64,000 nucleotides of DNA from Sphingomonas lycopersici (lineage in GTDB: Bacteria; Pseudomonadota; Alphaproteobacteria; Sphingomonadales; Sphingomonadaceae). The notes beneath the pieces were generated by a model. The model did no database searches, was not told the DNA's origin, and saw only the letters and a program-made list of their open reading frames with translations. Shown here piece by piece: positions 9,133-18,800 of this stretch. Position 1 is the first letter of the stretch. The number at the start of each line of letters is the position of its first letter. The translations under genes and the position numbers were made by a program. The DNA is taken from NCBI RefSeq assembly GCF_026130605.1, contig NZ_JANFAU010000005.1:1-64000 (forward strand), in the 5' to 3' direction.

Positions 9133-10388
9133 AGCGCTGGCTGCGGTGGAGCGCGGCCGCGCTGCTCGCGCCGCTCGCCGCCGCCGCGCAGCCCGCCGCG
9201 CATTTCACCACCTGGGCCGCGCAGCATGCGGTCGCGCTGCCCCCCTGCCCGCCCGATAGCAAGCAGTGGGAAAAGGTCGGCACGATCGTCGGCAACGTCG
9301 ACCTGGTCGCGCTCGGCGAGCCGGCGCACGGTGCGCAGGAGCCGCTCGCGCTGCGCAATTGCCTGTTCCGCTATCTCGTCGAACATCACGGCTTCACAGC
9401 GATCGCCCTCGAAACCGGGGTCAGCGAGTCGCGGGCGCTCGACGATTATGTCGCGGGCGACAGCGGCGATGCACGCCAGCTCGCGCGCGACAATTTCTCC
9501 TGGGGGTTCGGACGGTACGCCGAGAATGTCGCGCTGCTCGAATGGATGCGCGGCTATAATGCCGATCCGGCGCATACGCGGAAGCTCCACCTCTACGGCA
9601 TCGACCTGAGCGGCGGCGACAAGAGCGGCGCGTGGCGCAACGCCGCGGTCACGCTGCGCGCGAGCATCGCCTATCTCGCGCGCGTCATGCCCGATCGGTC
9701 GCGGCCGGTGCGGAAGGCGCTCGCCCCCTTCCTCGACCGGTTCAGTGCGCCGGGCTATGCCGCGATGACGGCGGCCGAGCGCAGCCGGCTGCGCCGCGCG
9801 ATCGCCGCCTTGATCGGCTCCCTCGATCGCCATCGCACGGACGATGCGGATTGGGCGTGGGCGCGGCGCAATGCGGTCGGCGCACGACAGCTCGAACGGT
9901 TGTTTCGCGTATCGCGGCCGCCAACGGCGGACGACGAACTCTCGCCGGACGATTACAAGGCCGATATCGCGCGCGACGCGGCGATGGCGGAGAATGCGTT
10001 ATGGGCCAGCCGGCGCGAAGCCCCCAACGGCCGCCTGCTGCTGTTCGCGCACGACGGGCATATCATGAACGCGGCAACGCGCGGGGGAAGCTGGTCGGTC
10101 TATCGTCGCGCCCCCGCGGCGATGGGAGTGCATCTGAAGGCAGCGCTCGGCGCGCGGCTGCTGATCGTGCCGATCGTTTCGCCGGCCGGTCCCGACACCG
10201 ATCTCGATACGGCGCTCGCCCGCACGTGGCGCGACCGCTTCCTCCTCGATCTGCGCCCCGTGCGACACGACGGCTGGCTTGCCCGGGAGCGCAGCGTGCG
10301 GACCAATTTCACCGACGAACTGCTGGTGAAACCGGGCATCGCGTTCGACGCGCTGATCTTCCTCGGACGACTCAGCCCCGCGCGCTGA
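9129..10388 (+). CDS. Erythromycin-esterase-family hydrolase, exported
   Basis: A 419-residue protein starting at a GTG that overlaps the previous TGA (GTGA). A signal peptide (RWSAAALLAPLAAAAQP) precedes the domain. The erythromycin-esterase family motifs are present: LVALGEPAHG at residues 60-68 with the catalytic-type His, the Glu of ALETG at 95, the RDAAMAENALW helix and the FAHDGHI motif. Characterised members hydrolyse macrolactone esters, but most periplasmic homologues have unknown substrates. As the last gene of a peptide-salvage operon it is more likely a catabolic hydrolase for ester, lactone or amide bonds than a resistance determinant. Confidence 0.8.
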   Translation: MKRWLRWSAAALLAPLAAAAQPAAHFTTWAAQHAVALPPCPPDSKQWEKVGTIVGNVDLVALGEPAHGAQEPLALRNCLFRYLVEHHGFTAIALETGVSESRALDDYVAGDSGDARQLARDNFSWGFGRYAENVALLEWMRGYNADPAHTRKLHLYGIDLSGGDKSGAWRNAAVTLRASIAYLARVMPDRSRPVRKALAPFLDRFSAPGYAAMTAAERSRLRRAIAALIGSLDRHRTDDADWAWARRNAVGARQLERLFRVSRPPTADDELSPDDYKADIARDAAMAENALWASRREAPNGRLLLFAHDGHIMNAATRGGSWSVYRRAPAAMGVHLKAALGARLLIVPIVSPAGPDTDLDTALARTWRDRFLLDLRPVRHDGWLARERSVRTNFTDELLVKPGIAFDALIFLGRLSPAR

Positions 10389-10469
10389 CCGCCACGCCCC
10401 TTGTCGCCGGTTCGCGACTGGCTCTAGAACATCGCCTCGAGCCGCGCCGTGGGGGATGCCGAATTGACG

Positions 10470-11078
10470 ATGTCCAAACACCCGCGTGGAGAGGCCACGC
10501 GCAAGGCCATCCTGGCCGCCGCCGAACAGGTCTTCGCCGATGTCGGCTATGAAGCCGCGCGGATGGAGGATGTGGCGCAGGTGGTGGGGATCCGCCGGCC
10601 GTCGATCGTCTATCATTTTCCGAGCAAGCAGGATCTCTACGACGCGGTAGAATCCGATCTGTTCGAGAAGATGCACGCCGCGAGCCGGCTGGCGCTCAAG
10701 CAAGCGCAAGGCCCGCTCGAACGGCTGCTGGCGCTGCTCGACGCGTGGCTCGATTATATCGTCCAGCGCCCGACCGCCGCGCGCATCCTGCAGCGGCTGG
10801 TCGCCGACGTCACCCCGCGCCACGGCAATCCGGTGCGCTTTTCCGAGCTCGCGCTCAGCGATATGGATGCCGTCATCGAGGAAGGCGTGCGCGCCGGTTG
10901 CTTCCGCCCGATCAACACGATGCTGGTGATCAACGGCGTCTCGGCGGCGACCTTGTTCTACGTCTGCAACGGCCGCCAGCTCGGCGACGCCCGCGCCTAT
11001 TCCCCCTCCGATCCCGATATGCTGCGCGAGTTTCGCGCGCTGCTCCACCGCACCTGCTGCGCCGCGGTTCTCGCCTGA
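10470..11078 (+). CDS. TetR-family transcriptional regulator
   Basis: A repressor of about 202 residues. The N-terminal TetR HTH is clear: TRKAILAAAEQVFADVGY, then MEDVAQVVGIRRPSIVYHFPSKQDLYDAV. The C-terminal ligand domain has no recognisable signature. ATG at 10470 is chosen because it begins just before the HTH domain. A GTG at 10449 is also in frame, and neither has a strong ribosome-binding site. The nearest target candidate is the TonB receptor 350 bp downstream, whose upstream region carries a palindrome. That link is inference from position. Confidence 0.8.
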   Translation: MSKHPRGEATRKAILAAAEQVFADVGYEAARMEDVAQVVGIRRPSIVYHFPSKQDLYDAVESDLFEKMHAASRLALKQAQGPLERLLALLDAWLDYIVQRPTAARILQRLVADVTPRHGNPVRFSELALSDMDAVIEEGVRAGCFRPINTMLVINGVSAATLFYVCNGRQLGDARAYSPSDPDMLREFRALLHRTCCAAVLA

Positions 11079-11098
11079 GCGCCGCCCCCGCACACCGC

Positions 11099-11127
11099 CA
11101 AAGTTCACGAAGTTCACACGTATGACG
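11099..11127 (+). repeat. 29-bp repeat with internal AAGTTCAC tandem, copy 1
   Basis: Two AAGTTCAC units one base apart are followed by ACGTATGACG. A second copy at 60982-61010 differs at three of 29 positions. Both follow directly after the end of a rightward gene. Their function is unknown. Confidence 0.6.
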
Positions 11128-11253
11128 CGCCGCCGCACGACGGCGGCGTGTATTGCGCACCATCACAGCGCCCGCCCAAAACTACGCAAATGAAGGCAAA
11201 TCCGGCAGTTCCACACCGGTTTGCGCGAAAAACCGCCGATCACGCTTGAGTTT

Positions 11254-11269
11254 TACCTACTTGAAGGTA
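11254..11269. promoter_or_regulatory. Palindrome TACCT-N6-AGGTA, candidate TetR operator
   Basis: A perfect inverted repeat, TACCT-ACTTGA-AGGTA, lies 160 bp before the TonB receptor ATG in an AT-rich patch. Size and symmetry suit a TetR-type operator. The assignment to the neighbouring regulator is inference. Confidence 0.35.
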
Positions 11270-11430
11270 GATAGCGAGTCGCGATGACACCCGTCGCCTT
11301 GCTCCGGGACGGAGCGCGGCATCGGTCCATCGGCAACAGGGTTGAGCGCGCCGCAACAGCGAACGCGCAGGAATATTTCATGTGATCTCTGAGGCTTAAC
11401 TAGCCCAGATGATTGGGGAGGGGTTTGCAG

Positions 11431-13599
11431 ATGAAGGCCGCAGACATTTCGATCCGGGCGATTGCCCTGCTTCTTTCCGGTTGCGCCGCTTCGGCGATGG
11501 CCCAGACCGCCGCCGCGCCGGCCGCCGACACGTCGGGCGGGCTGAGCGAGGTAGTCGTCACCGCGCAGAAGCGCGCCGAGCCGCTGCAGAAGACCCCGAT
11601 CTCGATCATGGCGGTGACCGGCGCCGACATCAACAAGCTCGGCATCGCCGACATCACCGATCTGCGCTCGGTCGTCCCCAGCCTGCAGGTCACCCCGCAC
11701 CCGAACAGCGCGACCACCGCGCGCGTGTTCATCCGCGGCGTCGGCAACAATGACGATCAGATCACCGTCGATCCCAGCGTCGCGGTCTATCTCGACGGCA
11801 TCTATATCGCGCGCGGCCAGGGGCTGACCTCCGATATCGCCGAAGTCGAGCGGATCGAGGTGCTGCGCGGCCCGCAGGGCTCGCTCTACGGCCGCAACGC
11901 CACCGGCGGCGCGATCAATTATATCACCAAGGCCCCCGAGCTCGGCGTCTTCTCGGGCAAGCAGACGATCGATTACGGCAATTACAACGCCTTCACCACG
12001 CGCACCAACCTCAACGTGCCGATCGGCGACAAGCTCGCGGTGCAGCTCGCCTATCTCCACAGCCAGAAGGACGGCTTCGTCCGGAACGCCGGCACCGGAG
12101 AGGCACGGTTCGGCGATCAGCTGCGTGATGCCTATCGCGCGGCGGTGGAATGGAAGCCGGTCGACACGGTCGAGCTGCGCTACAGCTACGATCGCTCGCT
12201 GACCCGCGATACCCCGGCCTATATCGCTTATGTGCCGGCATTCTATCCGTCGGTGATCGACCGTCCGACGCAGGGCTCGCCCGCGGTCCGCAACCTGCGG
12301 CCCAATCGCGTGCTGGTGCAGGGCCATAGCCTGACCGCGAGCTGGCAGGTCAGCGACGATATCACGCTCAAGTCGCTGACCGGCTATCGCCAGCTCGATA
12401 ACCGCACCGACCAGAATTACCTCACCGGCGCGGTCGGCCCCTTCCCGCTGTTCATCACCAATTTCGACCAGCATCAGCACCAGTGGAGCGAGGAGCTCCA
12501 ACTGATCGGATCGACCGCCGATCACCAGCTCGAATATGTGCTGGGCGGTTACTGGTTCGACGAGAAAGCGCACAGCTTCGACACGACGGTGCCGGCGGGC
12601 CGCCCGTCGCTGGCGCGCACCGCGACCGTCCACAACACCGCTTATGCGGTCTATGCCCAGGCGACGTGGCGCCCGACCTTCCTCACCGGCCTGTATCTGA
12701 CCGGGGGACTGCGCTGGTCGCACGATCAGCGCCAGGCGACGCTGGCGCAGACCGTCGTCCCGGCGGCCGGGGCGTCGATCCCGCTGGCGCCGGGTGCGGG
12801 CGACAACAGTTTCTCCAACGTCAGCCCGACGGTGGTACTGGGGTATAACGTCAATCGCGACGTCAACCTCTACCTCAAATATGCCAAGGGCTATAAGGCC
12901 GGCGGCTATAATCTGCGCGCCAGCACGATCGCGCGCTTCGAGCAGGGTTTCGGCCCGGAATCGCTCGATTCCTATGAGGCGGGCATCAAGTCGAGCTGGC
13001 TCAACAACCATTTGCGCGCCAATCTCGCGGTGTTCCAGTCGAACTATCGCGACATCCAGGTCAACGTGCAGAGCGACCCGACCAACCCCGCGATCACCGA
13101 TATCCTCAACGCCGGCAAGGCGCGGATCAAGGGCGCCGAATTCGATCTGACGATGAAGCCGTCGAGCAATCTGTCGGTGTCTCTCAATTACGCCTATCTC
13201 GACGCGAAATATCTGAAGATCGTGTCGCAGACCGGCGCCGATGTCACGAAGAATTACTTCTTCGTCGAGGCACCGAAGAACACGCTGAGTGCAAGCGCGG
13301 AATATTATTTCCCCAAGACGTCGATCGGCACTTTCTCGGCCAACGTGCAATATTATATGCAGAGCAAGAAATACACGTCGTCGAACGATCCGCGTTATAT
13401 CGTCGGCGATTACGGGCTGCTCAACGCGCGGCTCACGTTGTCCGACATCCCGGTCGGCTTCGGCAAGTGGGAGCTGGCGGTCTATGCCAAGAACCTGACC
13501 GACGAGAAATATTACGCCGCTTATTTCAACACCGGGCTGCCCGGCGCGATGTTCGGCGAGCCGCGCAGCTATGGCGTGCAGCTGAGCGTCGGGTTCTGA
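11431..13599 (+). CDS. TonB-dependent receptor (sphingomonad catabolic type)
   Basis: An outer-membrane receptor of 722 residues. Visible elements are a signal peptide (AIALLLSGCAASAMAQ), the TonB-box region SEVVVTAQKRAE near residue 40, the plug motif ISIMAVTGADINKLG, the VERIEVLRGPQGSLYGRNA block with GGAINYITK, and a barrel ending in a terminal Phe (LSVGF). These define the large subfamily expanded in sphingomonads for uptake of aromatic, terpenoid and steroid-like substrates. The start is ATG at 11431 behind GGGGAGGGG. An in-frame TTG at 11413 would include that site and is rejected. It stands alone and is flanked by TetR upstream and a repeat downstream. The substrate is unknown. Confidence 0.92.
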   Translation: MKAADISIRAIALLLSGCAASAMAQTAAAPAADTSGGLSEVVVTAQKRAEPLQKTPISIMAVTGADINKLGIADITDLRSVVPSLQVTPHPNSATTARVFIRGVGNNDDQITVDPSVAVYLDGIYIARGQGLTSDIAEVERIEVLRGPQGSLYGRNATGGAINYITKAPELGVFSGKQTIDYGNYNAFTTRTNLNVPIGDKLAVQLAYLHSQKDGFVRNAGTGEARFGDQLRDAYRAAVEWKPVDTVELRYSYDRSLTRDTPAYIAYVPAFYPSVIDRPTQGSPAVRNLRPNRVLVQGHSLTASWQVSDDITLKSLTGYRQLDNRTDQNYLTGAVGPFPLFITNFDQHQHQWSEELQLIGSTADHQLEYVLGGYWFDEKAHSFDTTVPAGRPSLARTATVHNTAYAVYAQATWRPTFLTGLYLTGGLRWSHDQRQATLAQTVVPAAGASIPLAPGAGDNSFSNVSPTVVLGYNVNRDVNLYLKYAKGYKAGGYNLRASTIARFEQGFGPESLDSYEAGIKSSWLNNHLRANLAVFQSNYRDIQVNVQSDPTNPAITDILNAGKARIKGAEFDLTMKPSSNLSVSLNYAYLDAKYLKIVSQTGADVTKNYFFVEAPKNTLSASAEYYFPKTSIGTFSANVQYYMQSKKYTSSNDPRYIVGDYGLLNARLTLSDIPVGFGKWELAVYAKNLTDEKYYAAYFNTGLPGAMFGEPRSYGVQLSVGF

Positions 13600-13651
13600 T
13601 CCGGCAGGTGCCGGGCGGACGAAAACCACGCCCGGCACCGATTGAAGGACC

Positions 13652-13747
13652 CCCAACCCCGTTCGGGCTGAGCTTGTCGAAGCCCTGCACTTTTCTTCCA
13701 AGGAAGAAGGACAGCCCTTCGACAAGCTCAGGGCGAACGGGGTTGGG
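13652..13747. repeat. Long imperfect palindrome, CCCTTCGACAAGCTCAGG family
   Basis: The left arm contains CTGAGCTTGTCGAAGCCCTG and the right arm the near complement CAGCCCTTCGACAAGCTCAG. The loop itself contains a short CTTCC/GGAAG hairpin. A second copy lies at 15747-15830. Its place after the receptor stop suggests a REP-like element that may also act as a transcription barrier. Confidence 0.85.
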
Positions 13748-13955
13748 ATGACACGTAAATCTCCACGAGATGCGGCGCCATTCGCGTCGCTGACACCCCT
13801 CGCGCGATTGGCATGGCGCGCGGGGATCATTTCGGCTAAGGGGCGCGCAACGGACGTGCCTGGCCTTTTGCTGACGGGCTGCTGCACGCTCAGCTCAAGC
13901 ACGCAAAAGGTCGCGCGAACAATCGCCGACGAGCCTGCGCACCCGACGGAGAAAC
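13748..13955. other. Leader region of the DEAD-box helicase
   Basis: About 208 bp between the repeat and the helicase ATG contain no supported gene. Some cold-shock-type RNA helicase genes have long structured leaders, so this may be a regulatory 5' UTR. I see no specific motif that proves it. Confidence 0.35.
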
Positions 13956-15728
13956 ATGCCCTTTTCGCAACTTCCGCAATCTATTGCCGACGCGCTCGTC
14001 GGCCGCGGCTACACTCAACCTACGCCGGTGCAGGCGGCGGTGATCGAAAGCGACGCCGAGGCGCGCGACCTGCTCGTTTCGGCGCAGACCGGCTCGGGCA
14101 AGACCGTCGCGTTCGGCCTTGCGATGGCGCAACAATTGCTCGACGCCGACGGCAACCTCTCCACCCCCGGCGCGCCGCTGGCGCTGATCATCGCGCCGAC
14201 CCGCGAACTGGCGATGCAGGTCAGCCGCGAGCTCGAATGGCTCTATGCCCCGGCGCGCGCGCGGATCGCGACCTGCGTCGGCGGGATGGATTCGGCGCGC
14301 GAGCGGCGTAACCTGTCGCACGGCACGCATATCGTCGTCGGGACTCCGGGGCGGTTGCGCGATCACCTCGAACGCGGCGCGCTCGATCTCTCGGCACTGC
14401 GCTGCGCGGTGCTCGACGAGGCCGACGAGATGCTCGACATGGGGTTCCGCGAGGATCTCGAGGAAATCCTCGACGCGACCCCCGACAACCGCCGCACCCT
14501 GCTGTTCTCCGCGACGATGCCGCGCCCGATCGTCGCGCTGGCGAAGCGCTATCAGCGCGATGCGCTGCGCATCTCGACGCTCGACGAGCGTCAGGGGCAT
14601 GGCGACATTTCCTATCAGGCGGTTGCGGTGTCCCCATCGGATATCGAGAATGCCGTCATCAACCTGCTGCGCTTCCACGAGGCGGAGACGGCGATGCTGT
14701 TCTGCGCGACGCGCGACAATGTCCGCCACCTCCACGCGTCGCTGGTCGAACGCGGGTTCGCCGCGGTGGCGCTGTCGGGCGAGCATAGCCAGAACGAACG
14801 CAACCACGCGCTGCAGGCGCTGCGCGACGGCCGTGCGCGGGTATGCGTCGCGACCGACGTCGCGGCGCGCGGGATCGACGTCGCCAGCCTGAGCCTCGTC
14901 ATCCATGTCGAGGTGCCGCGCGACGCCGAGGTGCTCCAGCACCGCTCAGGGCGCACCGGCCGCGCCGGGCGCAAGGGCACCGCGGTGCTGATCGTTCCCT
15001 TCTCGCGGCGGCGCCGGGTCGAGGGCATCCTGCGCTCCGCCCGCATCGAGGCGGAGTGGATGCCCGCCCCGAGCGCGGCGTCGATCCGCGAACAGGATCG
15101 CAATCGGCTGCTGGCAAAGCTCGCCGAGCCGGTCGAGGCGACCGAGGAGGAAACCCAGCTCGCCCAGCGGCTGCTCGCCGAGCAGACGCCGGAGAATATC
15201 GCGCTGGCTTTGGTCCGCGCGCACAGCCAGACGATGCCGCAGCCCGAGGAGCTGATCGACCTTTCCTCGGCGGAAAACCGCCGCGGCGAGGCGGGCGAGA
15301 AACAGCATCGCCCCGGCTTCGAGGACACCGCGTGGTTCCGCATGGATATCGGGCGGCGGCAGAATGCCGATCCGCGCTGGATCCTGCCGCTGCTGTGCCG
15401 CCGCGGGCATATCACCCGCGCGGATGTCGGCGCGATCCGCATCCTCGCCAATGAGACGCATTTCGAGGTGCGCCGCGCGATCGAGGCGAAGTTCCGCTCG
15501 GCGCTGCAACGCACCGCGCGCGAGGGCGCCGAGGACGAAAGCGGCATCCGCATCGAGCCGGCGCCCGGCGCGCCGCAGCCGGGCGCGCACGGCAAGGTCC
15601 ACAAGCCACGCCGGACGGGGGAGAGCGGGCCGCGTCATGACGGGCCGCGCGGCGGCAAGCCGGGGAAGAAATTCCCGCCGCGCCACGGCGGCGGACATGG
15701 CGGCGGCAAGGATCGCCGGGCGCATTGA
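13956..15728 (+). CDS. DEAD-box ATP-dependent RNA helicase with DbpA-like C-terminal domain
   Basis: A 590-residue RNA helicase. The motifs run in order: Q motif (GYTQPTPVQ), Walker A AQTGSGKT at residues 43-50, PTREL at 81-85, GG and TPGRL, DEAD at 154-157, SAT at 185-187, then ARGID and HRSGRTGRAG in the second RecA domain. Residues about 470-520 (NADPRWILPLLCRRGHITRAD onward) resemble the DbpA RNA-binding fold used to dock on structured RNA. The tail is rich in Gly, Lys and Arg. The ATG at 13956 follows GGAGAAAC. Its roles are likely in ribosome assembly or cold adaptation, as for DeaD/CsdA. It is a housekeeping gene unrelated to the catabolic neighbours. Confidence 0.92.
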   Translation: MPFSQLPQSIADALVGRGYTQPTPVQAAVIESDAEARDLLVSAQTGSGKTVAFGLAMAQQLLDADGNLSTPGAPLALIIAPTRELAMQVSRELEWLYAPARARIATCVGGMDSARERRNLSHGTHIVVGTPGRLRDHLERGALDLSALRCAVLDEADEMLDMGFREDLEEILDATPDNRRTLLFSATMPRPIVALAKRYQRDALRISTLDERQGHGDISYQAVAVSPSDIENAVINLLRFHEAETAMLFCATRDNVRHLHASLVERGFAAVALSGEHSQNERNHALQALRDGRARVCVATDVAARGIDVASLSLVIHVEVPRDAEVLQHRSGRTGRAGRKGTAVLIVPFSRRRRVEGILRSARIEAEWMPAPSAASIREQDRNRLLAKLAEPVEATEEETQLAQRLLAEQTPENIALALVRAHSQTMPQPEELIDLSSAENRRGEAGEKQHRPGFEDTAWFRMDIGRRQNADPRWILPLLCRRGHITRADVGAIRILANETHFEVRRAIEAKFRSALQRTAREGAEDESGIRIEPAPGAPQPGAHGKVHKPRRTGESGPRHDGPRGGKPGKKFPPRHGGGHGGGKDRRAH

Positions 15729-15746
15729 AATAGCGCCCCGCGCTCT

Positions 15747-15830
15747 CCCCGTTCGGGCTGAGCCTGTCGAAGCCCTGTCTTTCTTCCGAGGAAGAAGGGC
15801 AGCCCTTCGACAAGCTCAGGGCGAACGGGG
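15747..15830. repeat. Second copy of the CCCTTCGACAAGCTCAGG-family palindrome
   Basis: The arms CTGAGCCTGTCGAAGCCCTG and CAGCCCTTCGACAAGCTCAG flank a CTTCC/GGAAG mini-hairpin. It lies between the convergent helicase and Pls-like genes and could serve as a bidirectional terminator-like structure. Confidence 0.85.
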
Positions 15831-15840
15831 GGGGGGGGGG
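15827..15840. repeat. Homopolymer of 14 G
   Basis: Fourteen consecutive G bases adjoin the palindrome and end five bases before the stop codon of the Pls-like gene. The tract is outside any coding region. Its length may vary between cells or reflect sequencing error. Confidence 0.8.
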
Positions 15841-15845
15841 CGATC

Positions 15846-18800
15846 TTACCCCTCGCGCCCGTACACCTTGGTCGGCACACCCTGAAAGCGCAGCCCCGGC
15901 AGCAGATGCTCGTGCTTCATGATCACGCTATGCGGCCCGACATGCGTGTGGTCGCCGATCACCGCGCCGTAGAGCGGCACGGTCGCCCCCGATACGGTCG
16001 CGCCCTTGCCGATGAACACCTTGTCGGTCTTGAGCACGCGATCCTCGAAGGTATGTGCCTGGAACATCGCGCTGACCGTCGCGCCGTCGCCGATATGGAT
16101 CATGTCGGGATCGACGACCTGCGCGAATTGCGGCCCGAGCACCGCGCGCTTGCCGATCGTCAGCCCCATCAGGCGGAGGTAGATCGGCAGGATGAACGTC
16201 CCCTCCAGCCCTTGCAGCACGAGGTTGGCGAGCTTGGCCCAGGCGACGTAGACGAAGTCCCAACGGCTGCACCAGCATGACCACAAGGCATGCTGCCCCG
16301 GCTTCACCCGCCCGATCAGCAGCCATTTGAGCGCCAGCACGGTGAAGCACAAGGCCACCAGCGGGACGAGCGTCGCCGCCGGGACCACCAACAGGAGATA
16401 AACCAGAGGCGAGGCCACCATATCCTGCGCGTGGACCAGCATCGCATACCAGACGGCGGTCAGCAGCAGCGGGACGATCGGCAGGGTGAAGCGCAGCACC
16501 TCCCAGAACATCCGGTTGATGTAGCGGATCGCCGAGGGATCGTGGGTCAGGCTGCGATCGACCTCGATCACCTCGCGGCGCGGCAGATCGAAGCTCGGAT
16601 GGCCGAAACGCGACTGGCCGGTGACGATCTCGCGCGAATCCGCGACGGTGGCGATGCCGATCAGGATATTGTCGGGGAGATGTTCGCCCGCCGGGATCAC
16701 CGCGTGATTGCCGAGGAAGGTGTTGCGCCCGAGCCGGATCGGCGCGAGCGCGATGCTGCCGTTGCGCGCCTCGCCGCCGCCGAGATAGATGCCATCGGCG
16801 AAGAAGGTCTCGGCGCCGATCTCGCACAGCTCGGGGGTGACGTCGATGATCGTGCTGATCTCGCATTTGCGCCCGACGCGCATCCCCGCCAGCCGCAGCC
16901 ACATCGACCAGAACAAGGTGCCGCTGAGCCATTCGCCGGCGCGGATCAGGAGGCCGGTCTTGACCCAGACGCGGATATAGGCCGGGCTCCTCAGCCCGAT
17001 CGTCCCCGCGCGGACGCGGCCCATCATCCGCGACATGAGCGCGGTCCAGATCAGGGTCAGCGGGATGCTGAGCACCGTCAGCCCGAGCACCGCCACCGCG
17101 ACGCGTGAGTCGAACGTCGGGTGATAGATCCAGCGCCACACCTCCTCGAAGCCGATCCCGGCGGCGAGGCAGGTGGCGATCGTCAGCAGCTCGGCAGGGA
17201 GCGCCGCGACGAAGGCGGCGGCGCCCTCGGCGAGCATCAGCGATACGCCGTGCGCCAGCGGGGAAAGCTGGCGTGGCGGCACCGGCGGCGCGGCGGGCGC
17301 GGGGCCGACGGGTCCGGCGGGCACCCCGTCCCACAATTCGCCCGGCGGGATCGACTTGCCGGCGTTGAGCACCGAAAGCGCGGTCAGCACACTCCCTGCG
17401 CCAACGCGGCAATTGCCCTCGACGCCCGAGCGTACGCGCATCGTCGCGCCGGCTTCGAGCGTGATCGGGGCGACGACGATATCGCCGCGGTCGAGCTCGA
17501 CCAGCCCGACGCGCGCATCCTGCCCGATCGCGGCATAATCGCCGATCTCGAGCAGATCCCAGCCGCCGCGCCTGAGATCGACCCCGCGATGGAGATGCAC
17601 CCCGCGCCCAATCCGCGCGCCGAGCGCACGCAACGCGATCTGCTGGAACACCGTGCCTTGCAGCAGCGGCCACGGAATCAGCCGCACCGCCTGGAACACC
17701 ACCCAGTGGCGGAGATAATAATTGCTCCACACCGGGGCGCGGATCGCGCGATAGCGGCCGATCACGACACGCTTCACCGCCACCGCAAAGGCGATCGACA
17801 CCGGCACGTAAACCGCCGCCGCGGCGATCGCGATCAGCGGGGAGAGCAGGATGAACGAGACGAGCCCGAGCCGCCCGAACACCGGCGGGAGCAAGCGGAA
17901 CGCCGCGATCCACGTCACCCACGATCCGATCAGCAACTCGCCGGTGAGCCAGCTTAGCTGGACGACATTGGCGAGCACCGGGCGCACCTGCCCCTCGCGC
18001 ACGAGCACCTCGCCGGCGTCGTCCTCCGGTACCGCGCGATCGGCGAGCAGCGCCAGCGCGCGGACGGTGCGCGCGTCATAGATATCGCTGACGGTGATCC
18101 AGTCGGTGCGCGGGTCTTCGCGCAGCAAAGTGACGAGCAAGGCGGCGCTGAGCGAGTCGCCGCCGAGGTCCTCGAAGAAATCGTCCTCGACCGATACGGC
18201 CGCCGGCCGCTTGAGGATATCCGCGACGCCAACGGCGAGCAGTTGCTCCATCTCGGTCTCGGCCGGGACATTGTGGCGATCGACCACCACAGCCGCGAGT
18301 TCGAGCATCGGCAGCGCGGCGCGGTTAAGCTTGCCGCCGACGCTGACCGGCAATTCGTCGATCACCCCGATCCGCGTCGGCACCATATAGCGCGGCAAGG
18401 TCGTGGCGAGCTGCGCGCGGAGCGCATCGCCGTCGGGCGGCGTCGCCGGATCCTCGGCGACGACGAACGCGACCAGCTCCGCCGTGCCGCGATGATCCTG
18501 CAACCGGCACCCCGCCGCGCGGACGCCGGGCAGGCTGGCAAGCCGCGTCTCGATCTCGCCGAGCTCGACGCGATAGCCGCGGATCTTGACCTGCGCGTCG
18601 ATCCGGCCGTGGTAGAAGAAACTCCCGTCTTCCTCGCGGTGGACGAGATCGCCGGTGCGATAGAGCCGCCCGAGCCGCGGATGATCGACGAACTTCTCGA
18701 GCGTCAGCTCGGGCCGGTTGCGGTAGCCCCGCGCGACCCCCGCCCCACTGATGCACAACTCGCCCTGCTGCCCGTCGGGCAGTACCGCGAGATCGTCGTC

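Larger units (their letters stand above)
11079..11430. other. 352-bp intergenic region upstream of the second TonB receptor
   Basis: This gap holds no supported gene. It carries a copy of a 29-bp repeat right after the TetR gene (11099-11127), a palindrome at 11254-11269, and a strong GGGGAGGGG ribosome-binding sequence at 11415-11423 just before the receptor. It is probably the promoter and leader of the receptor. Confidence 0.6.

Noticed and set aside
9129..10388. Reading the erythromycin-esterase-family gene as an antibiotic-resistance gene
   Set aside because: It has a signal peptide and is overlapped into a hydrolase operon with no mobile element or other resistance gene, so a catabolic role is more likely.
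11257..13902. Long open frame of 881 codons on the minus strand over the second TonB receptor
   Set aside because: It is the antisense of a clear receptor gene. Its translation is rich in Arg, Asp, Ile and His with no domain, as expected for a mirror frame in GC-rich DNA.
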